Below, piece after piece: positions 12,643 through 23,780 of a stretch of 64,000 nt of DNA. Both the position numbers and the translations under genes were made by a program. Source of the DNA: Rhizophagus clarus (lineage: Eukaryota; Glomeromycota; Glomeromycetes; Glomerales; Glomeraceae); assembly GCA_015698045.1 (NCBI GenBank), contig BLAL01000178.1, forward strand, positions 124,001 through 188,000, read 5' to 3'. Position 1 is the first letter of the stretch, and each line of letters opens with the position of its first letter. Below the pieces are notes generated by a model. That model was given only the letters and a program-made list of their open reading frames with translations, made no database searches and had not been told where the DNA came from.

Positions 12643-13144
12643 ATATGTCTAGCAAAGAAAAGAAACAGGTGGCTTGGAGCGAAGAAGATGAGATATGCAG
12701 TTTATTCCGTTACTAAGGAATCACGTATTTAATATTAAACTTTATTTTATGTCCCTTAATAACACAGGTACTTCGACAGGCACTCATCGACAATGCGAAA
12801 GCTCAAGAGAAGGTTCTCTCTATTCCGGGTACCTCAGTCATCGAAGATATCCAATACGCTCTATGAGCAATATAAGGCTGAAAATGGCCAGATATGTTCA
12901 AGGCAAAATATGATCTGTCACGTGCAGAGTTTCCAATAAAGTAAATTGTCTTTTTATTTTATTTTTCTTACCTTAATCTTTAATTTTTCATATTTAATAG
13001 AGAAGCCTTGGATTCCTGGAAGAGCACTCAAACATAGCAGCTGTTTTATATCAACAGCATAATTATGACTACAACTGGATCTTTAATGAATCTTCAAGAA
13101 TTTTATCAAATACTATAGGAGAAGAATATGATGAAATATTTTAG
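12643..13144 (+). pseudogene. Probable decayed gene of unknown family
   Basis: A start-like segment at 12643 reads MSSKEKKQVAWSEEDEIC and stops at once. The W-S-E-E-D-E string resembles the beginning of a Myb/SANT repeat, but this is weak. After an acceptor-like site near 12769 a frame reads VLRQALIDNAKAQEKVLSIP and then GTSVIEDIQYAL before stopping. A shift of frame continues YEQYKAENGQ, and another frame gives FKAKYDLSRAEFPIK. That last frame joins in phase, across an intron ending at about 13000, to EALDSWKSTQT. Another frame of the same segment, ending at 13144, reads FLEEHSNIAAVLYQQHNY. Protein-like patches scattered over three frames suggest a frameshifted remnant. An undetected complex intron pattern is the alternative. 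Confidence 0.35.
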
Positions 13145-16100
13145 GTATTTAAATTAAGTTATTTATCACATTAAAATTTATTTGTATTTTAATTTTTATA
13201 ATAAATTATACTATAAATATGAATTTATATTTTATTTATAAAAGTTTTATATATATTATAAAATAATAATATAAAATTTTTGATATTATAATACAATTTT
13301 GCTTAGCAGAAGTTTAAAACAATTTGCTTAATTAGTGATCTGTAATAGAAGTAAAAAAATGATCGGCATATGGGAATCTCACGTTATATCTGATAAAAGT
13401 TTTTAAGAAATGATTTTGAGAAAAAGATTTTTTACAAATAAAAAGTTACAGTAATTGGCTATCTATTAATGTGATTTCCCCTTTATATTCCCTATGTAAA
13501 TGATTGCGTAATCCTCTTATGAATAATTATGATCTATATAAATATTACCAAATTTGGGGACATCTAAAGTGGAGCAGATTTGACCAGAATTACGACATTA
13601 AGAAATTATGAATGTGACAAATAATGGACATGACAAATAAGTTTTTACTAGTCGAAAAAATTCTGTCTCCAGAATATTTAATAAAAATGAGAAATAAAGG
13701 ATGTGACACCTGATGACAAATATTTTACTATGATCACATGATTCTGTTCTGCTTTAAATGCCCCTCAAATTTGGTAAATCTAGCCCCAAATTTTATTATT
13801 GTCAATCTTTACTTCTGTTGCAGATTACGAATTAATAATTATAATAAAAAATTTGGATTTTAATGTAACCCATATATATATTTTTCAGAGTTCTAATCAA
13901 ATCTATCTATAATAAAAATTTTAGAATGATTGGTCTAATATTTATAAAATATAACCAATTTTTATACTTTTAATTTTTTATCATTTATTTGATTTTTAAT
14001 TTTAAAGTGTGATTTTTTTATTTTAGATCAATTAAACCAATTTTGCAAATAATATATATTATTTTAATCGTTGTAAATCTCTTAATATTTTTTTTCGTCT
14101 TATTATTAAAAATAAAAATAAAAATATATATTATTTTAAAAAGTATTAAATTTGCCTAAAATACATATATAATTTTATAAAAATCAATATAATTTGTGAA
14201 ACTTAATATTATAACATATTGTTAAATTTGATTTAATTTACTAAAACTTAAACTATAATCTTAAGCTAAATTTGATTAATTTGCTCAAATCCAAATATAA
14301 TTGATAATATATATCAGAAATATTTAGAATCTTATCTAACTGCTTAGTAATTATATGATTAAAATAATACTTTAGACACTCCAACAGTTTCTGTTTTCTA
14401 ATATTAATATGATAATAATATAATAGAAATAATATGTAAAGATTGGAATTAGTTAAAATTGATCAGTTAATTAACTGATTAAAGTAATTAACCAGTTAAG
14501 ATAATCTAAAAAATAGTTAATCAATTAATTTAACCAGTTAAATTAACTGAATAATTAATTGATTAAATATGAAGGTTGCTATATATTTAAATAATTTTTA
14601 ATTGAAAACTTTTAATATTTCTATATTGACTAATTATTAATTAATAATATTTTACTTTATCCTTTAAAAAACTCATAATCATTCCTGTTTTCTTTACACT
14701 TAATAAAGTCTTCTTTATTTATACCATAATTTTAATAATCTTATTTGGTCTACTCTTTTATTTTTGATTATATTAAACTTATTCTCATATTCTTCAGAAT
14801 TGTTATTTTCTAATTAATAGGATGTAAAATATTGGTTATTTTAATATTAGAATTGATTAGAGATATTTTTTTTGATGTACACTTTTCATAAAATTAACTT
14901 TAACCAAATAAAATTGCCTTTTTTTACTTAAATAAAATTGTTTAGCAAGTTAAATTTATTTATAATAAAAATTTCAGATTGATTAGTCTAATACTTGTAA
15001 AATGCAACCAACTTTTATTTATTTAATTTTTAAATTTAAAGTGATTATTTTTATTTTAGATCAGTTAATGTTAGAAAGTAAAAAAAAATATTATTTATTA
15101 TGTTCAATATATAAATACTATAAAGTTTTTAAATTTAAAAATTTATTGTTAATTTTCACATTATTTATGTATTTATAGAATATATTTTATTATTTTAAAA
15201 GCAAAAAATTATTTTTTTTTTATTAGTTAGTATAAGATGATTATATAATACAATTTAAATTAAAGGTTGTGAGACAGAAGTTATATTTTTTTTTATTTTT
15301 TTTATTAAATTCTATAAATCCTTAATTTAAACTGATTTTGCAAATTTGCATATATATATATAAATTATATTTATTAAAAAAAAATAATAACAATAATTCT
15401 TTCTCTTAATTCCTTACTTTAATTTTAAAGTTTAATTATGTTTTTTATTTCCTATTATTATAAAATAAATAAATAAATTTATTAAAAAAAACAATAACTT
15501 TTTTTTTCTGGTTCTTCCTTATCTTAATTTCAAAAGTTTGATCATGCTTTTTGTTCAAAAATTCTATAATAAAAAAAAAAATTAATTTATTAAAAAAAAA
15601 AATAATAAATTGTTTCTTTTTAAATTTTTTTTTATTTTAATTTCAAAAGCCTGATTATACTTTTATCTGACAATCCCATAATAAAAAAAAAAAATAAATT
15701 TATTAAAAAAAAATAATAAATTCTTTTTTTTAGTTTTTCCTTATCTTAATTTTAAAAATCCAATCATATTTTTTGTCTAACAATTTTAATAAAAAAAAAA
15801 AATATATTAAAAAAAATAATGAACTCTTTTTTTTTCCAATCCTTATTTACTTTAATTTTAAAAATCTGGTTATATTATTCATTTGACAATCTTATAATAA
15901 TAATAAAAAAAAAATAAACTTTTCCTTTTTTGATTCTTCTTTATCTTAATTTTAAAAATTTAACTATGTTTTTTATCTAGTAATTAATTCTATTGTTGAT
16001 AATTAAAAAACAATTTTTTTTTCTTTAAATAATAAATAATATTCAATATTCAGTATTATATATACAATTTTTTTTTTTTTTAAAAAAAAAAAATTTAATT

Positions 16101-17219
16101 TAAAAAACTGGTTTTATTTTTTTAAAATATAAATTCAGTTTTTTTTTTAAATAAATAAATAATATTCAATTTAAATAATTAAAAAAATAGGTTTTTTTTT
16201 TAAAAAAAAAGAATAAAAGTTTTATATTACTATTAATTAATAAAAAAATACCAAAATTTCAAAATATTATACTAGGTTTATATAGAATTTATATATAAAG
16301 TTTTTTAAAAATTATACATATTACAAGGTATTTTTTAAATTTTCTTAACAAATATATTCTTATTTTTAAATAATCCAGTAATTGGATTTTAATGATTTTA
16401 TTATCATTAGATTTATTTAATAAAAGTAATCTAATAATAGTAAAATTATATTTTTAATATTAATTGAATTATTATTAAAAATATATTTTATTATATATTA
16501 TTTATAATTTAAATGAAAATATTAGAAATTCTATTTCAAGATATTATGGTAAAAAATTGTCAGAATTATATATAATATTTATATTATTTTATTAAAGTAT
16601 TAGGTATGTAAATTATAATATATAATATATATAAAAATGATTGCTATTATACAAATTATATATATAATCTTTTGAAAAATTTCAAAATCTATACAAATAA
16701 AATTTTGTAACTTTCAAAATTTTCTATAATAATAAGTTAATTATTATAATTGCTTATATTAAATAATAATTTAATTATATTTTATTTTAAATTATTTTAT
16801 CTGTAATTATTAATGTTATATTATATAAAATTATAAATAATTTATATTTTAAATTTTCAATAATTGATAATTCTATAATCATAAAATAATTATATATATT
16901 TTACTAGATTTTTATTAAAATATAGTAATTATTTTAACATAGCATCTATTTATTAGAGCAATACATTAAAAATTAATAATTTATAAATATTTAATTTATC
17001 ATTACCAAGTGACATTATATCAGTTATATAATTATTTCAAATTAATATTATAAAATTAAAATACTTGGCATATATATTAGTATGTTTTATGATAAAAATA
17101 TTTTAATTGCATAATGAAAGATAATGTAATGATAAGAATCACAATAATAAATTCAAAACTGAACTGACAGCTCAGACTTTATATTACATTTAGATAACTA
17201 GTTAAATATAACAGGAATT

Positions 17220-17255
<36 letters not shown>

Positions 17256-17488
17256 AAACAATTAAACAATATTATAGTATTAAGGAATGTACACAAAATT
17301 TTAAAAAATAGCATAAAAATTTCTATTAACCATGAGCAACGTTTTTTTTTTTTTTTAAACCAAAAAGTTAATTAAACCAAAGTAATAAATTTATACAGTA
17401 TCCAAATTTCAAAAATAAATCTAAGAAATATAATAATAACAAAAAAAAACAAAGTTCGGAATTTCAAGAATGATAACTCTTTATTATC
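13145..17488. other. Second AT-rich desert
   Basis: About 4.3 kb of very AT-rich sequence without credible exons. It holds the inverse minisatellite array at 15405-15990, a T(n)A(n) palindrome at about 16068-16093 and a 33-A tract at 17221-17253. Near 13905-14060 and 14955-15075 lie two related segments: each has ATCTATNNATAATAAAAATTT-like text, AATATAAAATGCAACCAA-like text, and a stretch ending TTTTATTTTAGATCA. They look like an old dispersed repeat. I see no gene. Confidence 0.55.
15405..15990 (-). repeat. Minisatellite, about six units of about 105 bp, inverse of the 6270-6730 family
   Basis: Each unit contains CTTATCTTAATTTYAAAARY, then TTGATCATGCTTTTTGTC-like text, a variable AATTCTATAATA stretch, and A-rich and T-rich tracts. 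Read on the minus strand this is the same block as in the 6270-6730 array: TGATCARACTTTTGAAATTA followed by AGRTAAGGAAG. Units recur near 15412, 15522, 15630, 15735, 15840 and 15940. The copies are diverged and no open frame is present. Confidence 0.65.
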
Positions 17489-18778
17489 TTATTGTTCGTT
17501 TCCTTTAATAATATTGACTAACCTGTATATATTAAATATTTTTAATATTAATTATTTATTAAATAGCAAAAGAATTATTAATTACCTACCAGTCTAATCC
17601 TTCTGTTAATCCATCACCTTTTACAGCACTTGTTTTATAAATACTCCATTGTCTATTCTTTAATGTGCCTAAACCTAATGCATCTGATACTTCAGCTGCA
17701 GACATTGCTCCTACCATATCTTGTTTATTGGCAAAAACCAATAATGCAGCATCGCGCAATTCTTCCTCATCAAGCATTGCATGAAGTTCCTCTTTTGAAG
17801 TACTCATACGGTCACGATCTACCGAATCTACAACATATATAACTGCATCGGTGTTTGCATAATAACAGCGCCAATATGGCCTTCGATAATAAAATAATAT
17901 AAGAATGATAAATTTTAGAGCACGTAATAGATAGATATTGCGGTAATAATTAACCATACCTTATACTTGTTTGCCCTTATTGAAAAAATTTATAATATAA
18001 TTAGGTAAATAATTTAGTATTAGTCTCATTATTAAGGAAAACTAATCACAAATTCACTCAATTGAATTAGAATATATTACCTCCCAGATCCCATACTAAT
18101 TATTAATAACAACAAAAAAATTCTTTAGTATAAACATACGTAATAATAGTACATATATACACATAAATACATAAAACTTTTAGTTCACCTTGAAATTTAA
18201 TATTTTTATATGTTACAGTTTCTACATTAAAGCCAATAGCTACAGATCAAAGAATTTCCATGTAAGCATTCTATAATCTCAAATAAAGTTAGATTTGAAT
18301 TTTTTGATCCAACTTACTTGGAATAGTTGTCACTACTTCCCCGATCTAAAAAAATAAACAGAGGTTAATAAAACAATCAGAACTTATAATCATTTAACAT
18401 GAAGTATAATAAATCTCAACAATAAATCAAAGAATAACATTAGTTTAATATTTTCCATCCTCCAATAAATAGATAATGCATTGAACATTTTAAACGCTAT
18501 TAAAAAAGAAAATAACCGAAAAAAAAAACCTACCTGTAATCGATATAGTATTGTTGTTTTGCCAGCACCGTCTAAACCTAAAATAAGTATTCGTACTTCT
18601 TTTTCACCCCATAGCCTTCCCAACACTCGACTAAGTATTGCACCTGGTTAGAAAGAGATAGGAAACCAGGGAGTCCACACTGAAATTAGCTTAGAGGGTA
18701 TGCTGATGAAAGAAGAAAAACTTAGATTTCATAACTTTACTGAAGATAAAAACTTGATACTTACCCATTATGTTCTTA
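17489..18778 (-). CDS. ARL1: ADP-ribosylation factor-like GTPase 1 (ARL1)
   Basis: This small GTPase recruits golgins at the trans-Golgi. Eight exons (18778-18775, 18643-18534, 18345-18318, 18239-18189, 18095-18081, 17975-17960, 17880-17590, 17522-17489) encode 182 residues, close to the usual 181. Gly2 is the expected myristoylation site. The P-loop GLDGAGKT is at residues 24-31. Switch I follows as IPTIGFN. Switch [20 protein letters not shown], is built across exons 4 to 7, including two micro-exons of 15 and 16 bp. NKQD and TSAVKGDGL supply the guanine-binding motifs, and the tail is [12 protein letters not shown]. The TAG directly after the TGG codon (17588-17586) lies inside an intron (donor GTAGGT at 17589) and is not the stop. 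The true stop is at 17491-17489. The gene is divergent from the WKF gene, with only 264 bp between the two starts. Confidence 0.95.
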
Positions 18779-19042
18779 AATATTAAATAAAATAATATAC
18801 ATATATGTGAATCTAGACAAATCTTCTCTGTAGAGTATAACGCAACTTATATTTTTTTTTTTAAAAAAAAAATGAAATTATTTATTATTTTTTTTCTGAT
18901 GTTGGCCGAACTTATATAGTTGTGAAAACTGCTGTATCTGGCAATAGGTATGATGAAACTGGATTTCTCATTACAAATCTCTATCAGACCACGTGTTATA
19001 TTAATTTCCCGAATCCCGAGATGCTCTCTTTATGTAGGTAAT
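18779..19042. promoter_or_regulatory. Shared divergent promoter of ARL1 and the WKF-domain gene
   Basis: A 264-bp spacer separates two start codons pointing outward. It contains a T(n)A(n) palindrome at about 18851-18871 and otherwise no motif I can name. The frame upstream of 19043 is open back to an ATG at 18950, so part of this spacer could be coding if the WKF gene used an earlier start. Confidence 0.5.
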
Positions 19043-20006
19043 ATGTCTAACTTTGAGCAGTGCCAAACTAGTGAAGAAATACAGAAACGCGTTCCAAAAT
19101 GGAAGAAATTATTGTCACTTAAAAATTCTCCTGCTACAGTACTTTTAGAGCACTCTGAAGGAAACGAAAAAATTAAAAGTGAAAAAAATGATTCTCGCGA
19201 TGATCAACTTAAAACCGAAAAGAAGAGAAAAAAAGACGAGAGTAAAGATGAAGCGCCAAAAGAAGAGAGAAAGAAAGTAAAAAAAGATGTACGCAGAAAA
19301 AAAAAACAGAAGGTCAATTATGAAAAGAAAAATGATGAGAAAGATAGTTATCGTAATGAAAGTAAAAATTTATCTATACAACTTCCATTGGAAAATGATG
19401 AGACAAATGACTTAAATACGGTACTAGTAGCTGAACAAGCTAAACTAAAGATATCAGAAGCATTTACACACACTGTCAAAGCAGGTACGTTAATGAAAAA
19501 TATTTTCTTTGACATTATACTAATTACCGCTATTTTTTTAGGGTTAAATTACCTTATAATTTGGCGTTACCACAGAGAAAAATGGAAATTTCAAAAAACG
19601 CGTCAAATTTGGCTGCTCAAAAACGCATATAATGAAGATTTAGTGAGTTATTGTCATAATATCATTTGTAATATTCTCTCGAAAATCAAAATTAGTTAAA
19701 ATTATTGATTGATATAGCTTTCAGAAGATTTTTTCAAATTATTTTTGGATTATATCGCGGAATTGTTAGGACAGTCGCGTGATGTAAGTCTCTAACCGTA
19801 ATTTAACTTTCTTAATTAACAACAGAAATAAAAAATTTTTTTTTTTTTGCGAACTTAATTAGAGAACACTTGAAATAGCTCAAGATATAATCAATAAGCT
19901 TGGATCTGAACAAAAGGATGATGGGACAACGGATCAAATAGATGAAAAAAGAAAGGAACAAATCAAATTAAATAGAGCAAAAGCAATAGTGAGAGTACTT
20001 TCGTAA
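19043..20006 (+). CDS. WKF-domain (C7orf50-like) protein, probably nucleolar
   Basis: Four exons (19043-19484, 19542-19642, 19718-19783, 19863-20006) encode 250 residues. Residues 1-35 hold a short conserved-looking start, SEEIQKRVPKWKKLLSLKN. Residues about 50-110 are a Lys/Glu/Arg-rich low-complexity tract typical of nucleolar proteins. The WKF signature is at residues 162-164 within YHREKWKFQKTRQIWLLKNA, with YNEDL and SEDFFKLFLDYIAELLG following, as in the C7orf50/WKF family. The tail is helical and charged and ends AIVRVLS. Exon 3 uses the acceptor at 19716-19717 rather than the later CAG, because only that choice keeps the frame. An in-frame ATG at 18950 would add 31 residues, but 19043 is preferred because the extension looks unconserved. 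Family members are linked to ribosome biogenesis; here that is inference. Confidence 0.75.
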
Positions 20007-20329
20007 ATACTATAAATTCTTAATTCTTATTATTAATTTAATTGAAAAGTAAAGGGTAAGAAAAAATCTTAGCTTTTAGCAATAAAAAATATGCTCAATT
20101 TTTCGGAACATCTTAAGGTGTTGTTGTTATAATATTATATTTTCAAAAAAAAATCAACTTTTGGAAACCCACGAACATTGTGAAAACGTATTACACATAA
20201 ATAAATCACCCTTTCTTTTCAGTATAAGCCATGTAATTCAATCCTGTTAGAAAAAAATTTGATACAAAAATCATAAAAATATCGATATGCAAAAGAGAGA
20301 GAAAAAAAAAGTTGGTTTCCAAATACATA
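20007..20329. other. Convergent 3' spacer
   Basis: A 323-bp spacer between the 3' ends of the WKF gene (+) and the zinc-cluster gene (-). It is AT-rich with short A and T runs and no distinguishable feature. Confidence 0.5.
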
Positions 20330-21638
20330 TTATTTATAATGAATTGTCCATGGTTTGGTAGCTCTTTCACTAGCCCGTTGTCTCTCCAATTCTTCTATGT
20401 CATTTTCCATTTCAATTACACCAGCAGTCAATATTTTTACAGTATCCAACCAGAGATAATTCCGTCGATCCAATTGATTTCTAACTCTCTTTGCAAATTG
20501 CTCCATTTTGGTGACATATTCTACAAATTCATCGTGATTAAATTGGTTGCCAAATTTTTGAATTTGATCAACTACACCCTTCTGCATAGGATTTTGTGGA
20601 GGATTATTTACAATAGAAGTTTGTAAACTAGTAGCCCCATAAGGCAAAATGGTAAAAGGAGTATTAGAGTTGCGGTCTGGTGTCGGTGTGCTTGTAGATG
20701 TAATACCAGGAATATTAGGAGTATTTACGGGAATAACAGAGAACTGACGAAAAAGATCTGGGTGTTTATTGATAGCACATTTTTCCCAATATGAATGAAT
20801 TTGTCGAGGAGTATAATTTTTCATAATGCCTTTGCTTCTCAGTAATTGACGTAGCTGAATAGGATTCAAATGAGTGTTTTCTTCGATTTCCTTTCTGCAT
20901 TCATCGCTAATGTCAGAATTAGAAACTGGTCTATTATGGAGGAGACCATGATGAATTTCCAACATTGCTTCGGATGCAGGCATATCAATCTTCATTTGCA
21001 TTTTCCCTTGACAAGGAAATCTCTCCATTCGTTTCCTATTTGAACCTTCCTTGTATTCCTTCATGGCAACCACGGACTGGCTGCAAACGTAATAAAACTT
21101 TGCAACGTCCTTGTGACGCATTGAGGTATTCATACAATTATAGCTTTTATATAATATAAAAAAAATTACGAATCAACGAAAGTCAAAAATTTGGAGTTAC
21201 CTATATCAATGATTAACTGATATTAAAGTAAAAATGATCTTACGTCCAGTTATATTCATCGGCTCTTTCTATTTCTTCCACAATCCAACGGGCAACGTCT
21301 TTAGGGTGTTCGTTACCAGTAATAACATTAGAGAGATTAAGGGCTACTCGAAGATTCAAAGAACAAATTTGAGTTCCGTCAGGAACGGTAGTTTGTGGGT
21401 TATTAAGTAACGCTCGCATTTCAGCAGAGACGAGAGCCGCTAGATCCATAAGACCTACGGTTTTAAGAGAAACCCGTAAAGAGTCTCCGTCGACAGTGTC
21501 GTCATCGCGTTTTCTTTTTGTCTTTTGTTTCTTGAGAGCCCTTTGTTCGATACAACTTTGGCATGTCTTCCACTTTTTGTTTTTGTGGAAAAAAGCCTCG
21601 TCTTGTTTAGTTTGATGGCAGGATGTACACACCGGCAT
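20330..21638 (-). CDS. Zinc-cluster protein with WRKY-GCM1/FAR1-like finger, no transposase domain
   Basis: Two exons (21638-21244 and 21143-20330) encode 402 residues. The N-terminus has a C-x2-C-x18-C-x2-C zinc ribbon (Cys4, Cys7, Cys26, Cys29) followed by a basic stretch KKQKTKRKR. Exon 2 begins a second metal-site pattern: Cys152 in YVCSQS, Cys175 in RFPCQGKM and His195/His196/His200 in EIHHGLLH. This spacing resembles the WRKY-GCM1/FAR1 type of finger found before MULE transposase domains. Next comes a helix-turn-helix-like segment, ISDECRKEIEENTHLNPIQ to RQIHSYWEKC. A Thr/Pro/Asn-rich linker follows, then a helical C-terminus rich in Glu and Arg. No DDE catalytic domain is present. I read it as a probable DNA-binding protein of a family common in Glomeromycotina, either a domesticated transposase part or a regulator. 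The family name is from memory and not certain. Confidence 0.65.
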
Positions 21639-22264
21639 TTGTAGGATTTATGTAATTGGATATATCGCTGGGAACCAACCGCAAGGGAAAAAAATAGTAT
21701 CAATAAATAAAAATCTACCGTAAGAATTGTGGAAAAAAATTTTTTTGGGAGGAATGTTGGGCAACAAAGAAAAAACCCAAAGATCCATCTGATTAATTTA
21801 TATAAAAAAGCAGGAAGTGAGTGACGCCAATTTCCGTAAGCGGGATTGGCTAAATGTTACTTTACTGGATAAGTTTCCGGTTTTAAAGGAAAGATCCTCC
21901 GAAACTAACCGGAAGAACAGAAGTTTTTTTCGGATGGATTTCATAGACGGCAAAATTACTTGTTGTAACAGGTTCCACTGTTAATAATATTTTCGTTACA
22001 CGTTGGTTTAAATTCTCCCACACACATCTCCCCATCAATCTATCACTACCCATAAAATTTCCCAAATCTTGCCGGGTTTCTGGTAATCTATCACTCGGTG
22101 CAGATCAAATTGTACGGAAGTTCATGGTTTTCATATTCGGAATATAGATTGGCTAATGGCTGGCTATCCGGCAAAAAATCTCACCGTGTCATTAGCTTTT
22201 CATTTTTACAGTTGTTAAAAGTATTCTTTTCAATCGTACATAATAACATATAAACAAACGAATC
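21639..22264. promoter_or_regulatory. Divergent spacer between the zinc-cluster gene and SmE
   Basis: About 0.6 kb separates the two outward-facing starts. It is less AT-rich than the deserts. No TATA box or named operator can be assigned with confidence. Short open frames here (for example 21883-22065 minus) lack protein character. Confidence 0.4.
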
Positions 22265-22841
22265 ATGGCTACTAAAGTTCAAAAAATTATGGTTCAACCC
22301 ATAGTAAGTGATTACTTTCGTTTTTTTCCTTTAACTTTTCTTTTTTAAATAAATAATCATATGAAAAATTATTTAATTTTTAGAACCTGATCTTCAAGTA
22401 TCTTCAAAATGTAAGTTTTTTTTTTAAATATCTTGCAAGACGATATTTTGCTTTACATAATTTCTTAAATTTTCTCAATTTAATCAGAAAACTAAAGTTC
22501 AAATTTGGTTATATGAACAAGTAGATTTGAGGATCGAAGGACAAATTATTGTCGGTAGTATTTACTTGGTAATTCCCTTTTGGCATTGATTTAATCTATT
22601 AAACTAATTTTCATAATGTGTTTACATTTTAGGGGTTTGACGAATTTATGAATCTTGTACTTGACAATGCTGAAGAAGTGAATCTCAAGAAAAAAACTCG
22701 AAATTTATTGGGTAATTAAACATGCTCCATTGTATTGATTAGCCTTAATATTTATTGTATTTATTGTATTTTCTTTTTTATTTTGTTCTAGGTCGAATCT
22801 TACTAAAAGGAGATAACATAACTTTAATCCAGAGTGTTTGA
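22265..22841 (+). CDS. SNRPE: Small nuclear ribonucleoprotein E (Sm protein E)
   Basis: SmE is one of seven Sm proteins that ring the Sm site of U1, U2, U4 and U5 snRNAs. Five exons (22265-22303, 22384-22410, 22488-22550, 22633-22711, 22792-22841) encode 85 residues. The start MATKVQKIMVQPI is followed by NLIFKYLQN, then the Sm1 motif KTKVQIWLYEQVDLRIEGQI, GFDEFMNLVLDNAEEVN, and the Sm2 motif LGRILLKGDNITLIQSV. The third intron is unusual. Frame and homology favour the donor GTCGGT at 22551, giving EGQII-GFDEF. The better-looking donor GTAGTA four bases later breaks the frame. A third option, GTAATT after TACTTG, would insert several residues. The gene converges on the PQ-loop gene about 0.9 kb away. 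Confidence 0.93.
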
Positions 22842-23780
22842 TCGTGTTAGCTTTTTTGATGCTTATAATCCAGGGAATAGAAATAAAACTAGAAAAAAAT
22901 TATTATATATATAGTGTTATCAAATATAGAAACAGGTTTATTCTGAAGAAAATAAAGCGTATTACATCTAGTTAATTCTGTCGTGGTGAGTATAAACTTT
23001 CAAGCAATAAATTACACGTCAATTGTGTTTAGTAAAAGATTTAAGAGATTCGGTTTCAATAATTTACATGATAAGTATCTTTAGCTTTATAAATAAATAA
23101 TGTAATGCATTATCCACCCCAAAAATTAATTTTTACTCTTAAATGATCATTCTTACGGTTGAGAATTAAGATAGATTCGGGAGATTGGATCCCTCAAAAA
23201 GTGTCGCCAATGAACATTTGGACAGGATGTCTGCCCGATTTAAGATTGGGGGTATCGGTTATGCCTCTCTTTATTCTATATGAAACTCTGTATGTTTTAT
23301 ATATACCAATTATCTGAATTTCTTTCTTGGATACAGAGGTTCAGCTTATAAATAGTCCCAGTAAAAATTTACGGAATAAAGAACACGTCGTTCTCACACC
23401 TTAATTTTCATGTACCAAGTGTATTATGTGACAAAATCTGAGATGATATTGCACTTAAATTTAAACAAATTTTGGTATGTGTCTATAATATTACGTGTCT
23501 TTATTGATACTACTTTTTTACTTTTGAATTTTTTTTTTTTTTTAAACTGATATAAATTTTACAATTAATATAGTCGACTCTTAAACCACACAATCTTATT
23601 CATCTATGAACTTAAAACATCTACAGTTTTCTGATAAGAGTCTCCAATATAATTATTAATTAGCTTATTTAATTTGTTATATTAATTTGTTTTTAAAATT
23701 GTTGAATAACTATAATTTACCAGGTACTATATATATAAAATTGAATGAATATCTAATTAAAAAAATAAAGAAAGAAAGGA
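22842..23780. other. Convergent 3' spacer between SmE and the PQ-loop gene
   Basis: About 0.94 kb without a gene. The segment 23130-23400 is less AT-rich than its surroundings and contains strings such as GGGAGATTGGATCCCTC and GGTTCAGCTTATAAATAG. I could not fold or match it to a known RNA class. It could be 3' UTR or a short non-coding RNA. Confidence 0.45.

Noticed and set aside
17586..17588. TAG as the ARL1 stop codon
   Set aside because: It lies just inside intron 7. Splicing at 17589 joins to an exon encoding [10 protein letters not shown], the expected ARL1 tail, and the length becomes the normal 182 residues.
22551..22569. SmE donors at 22555 and 22570
   Set aside because: The first breaks the frame after joining to GGGTTTGAC. 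The second inserts about six residues into a highly conserved loop.
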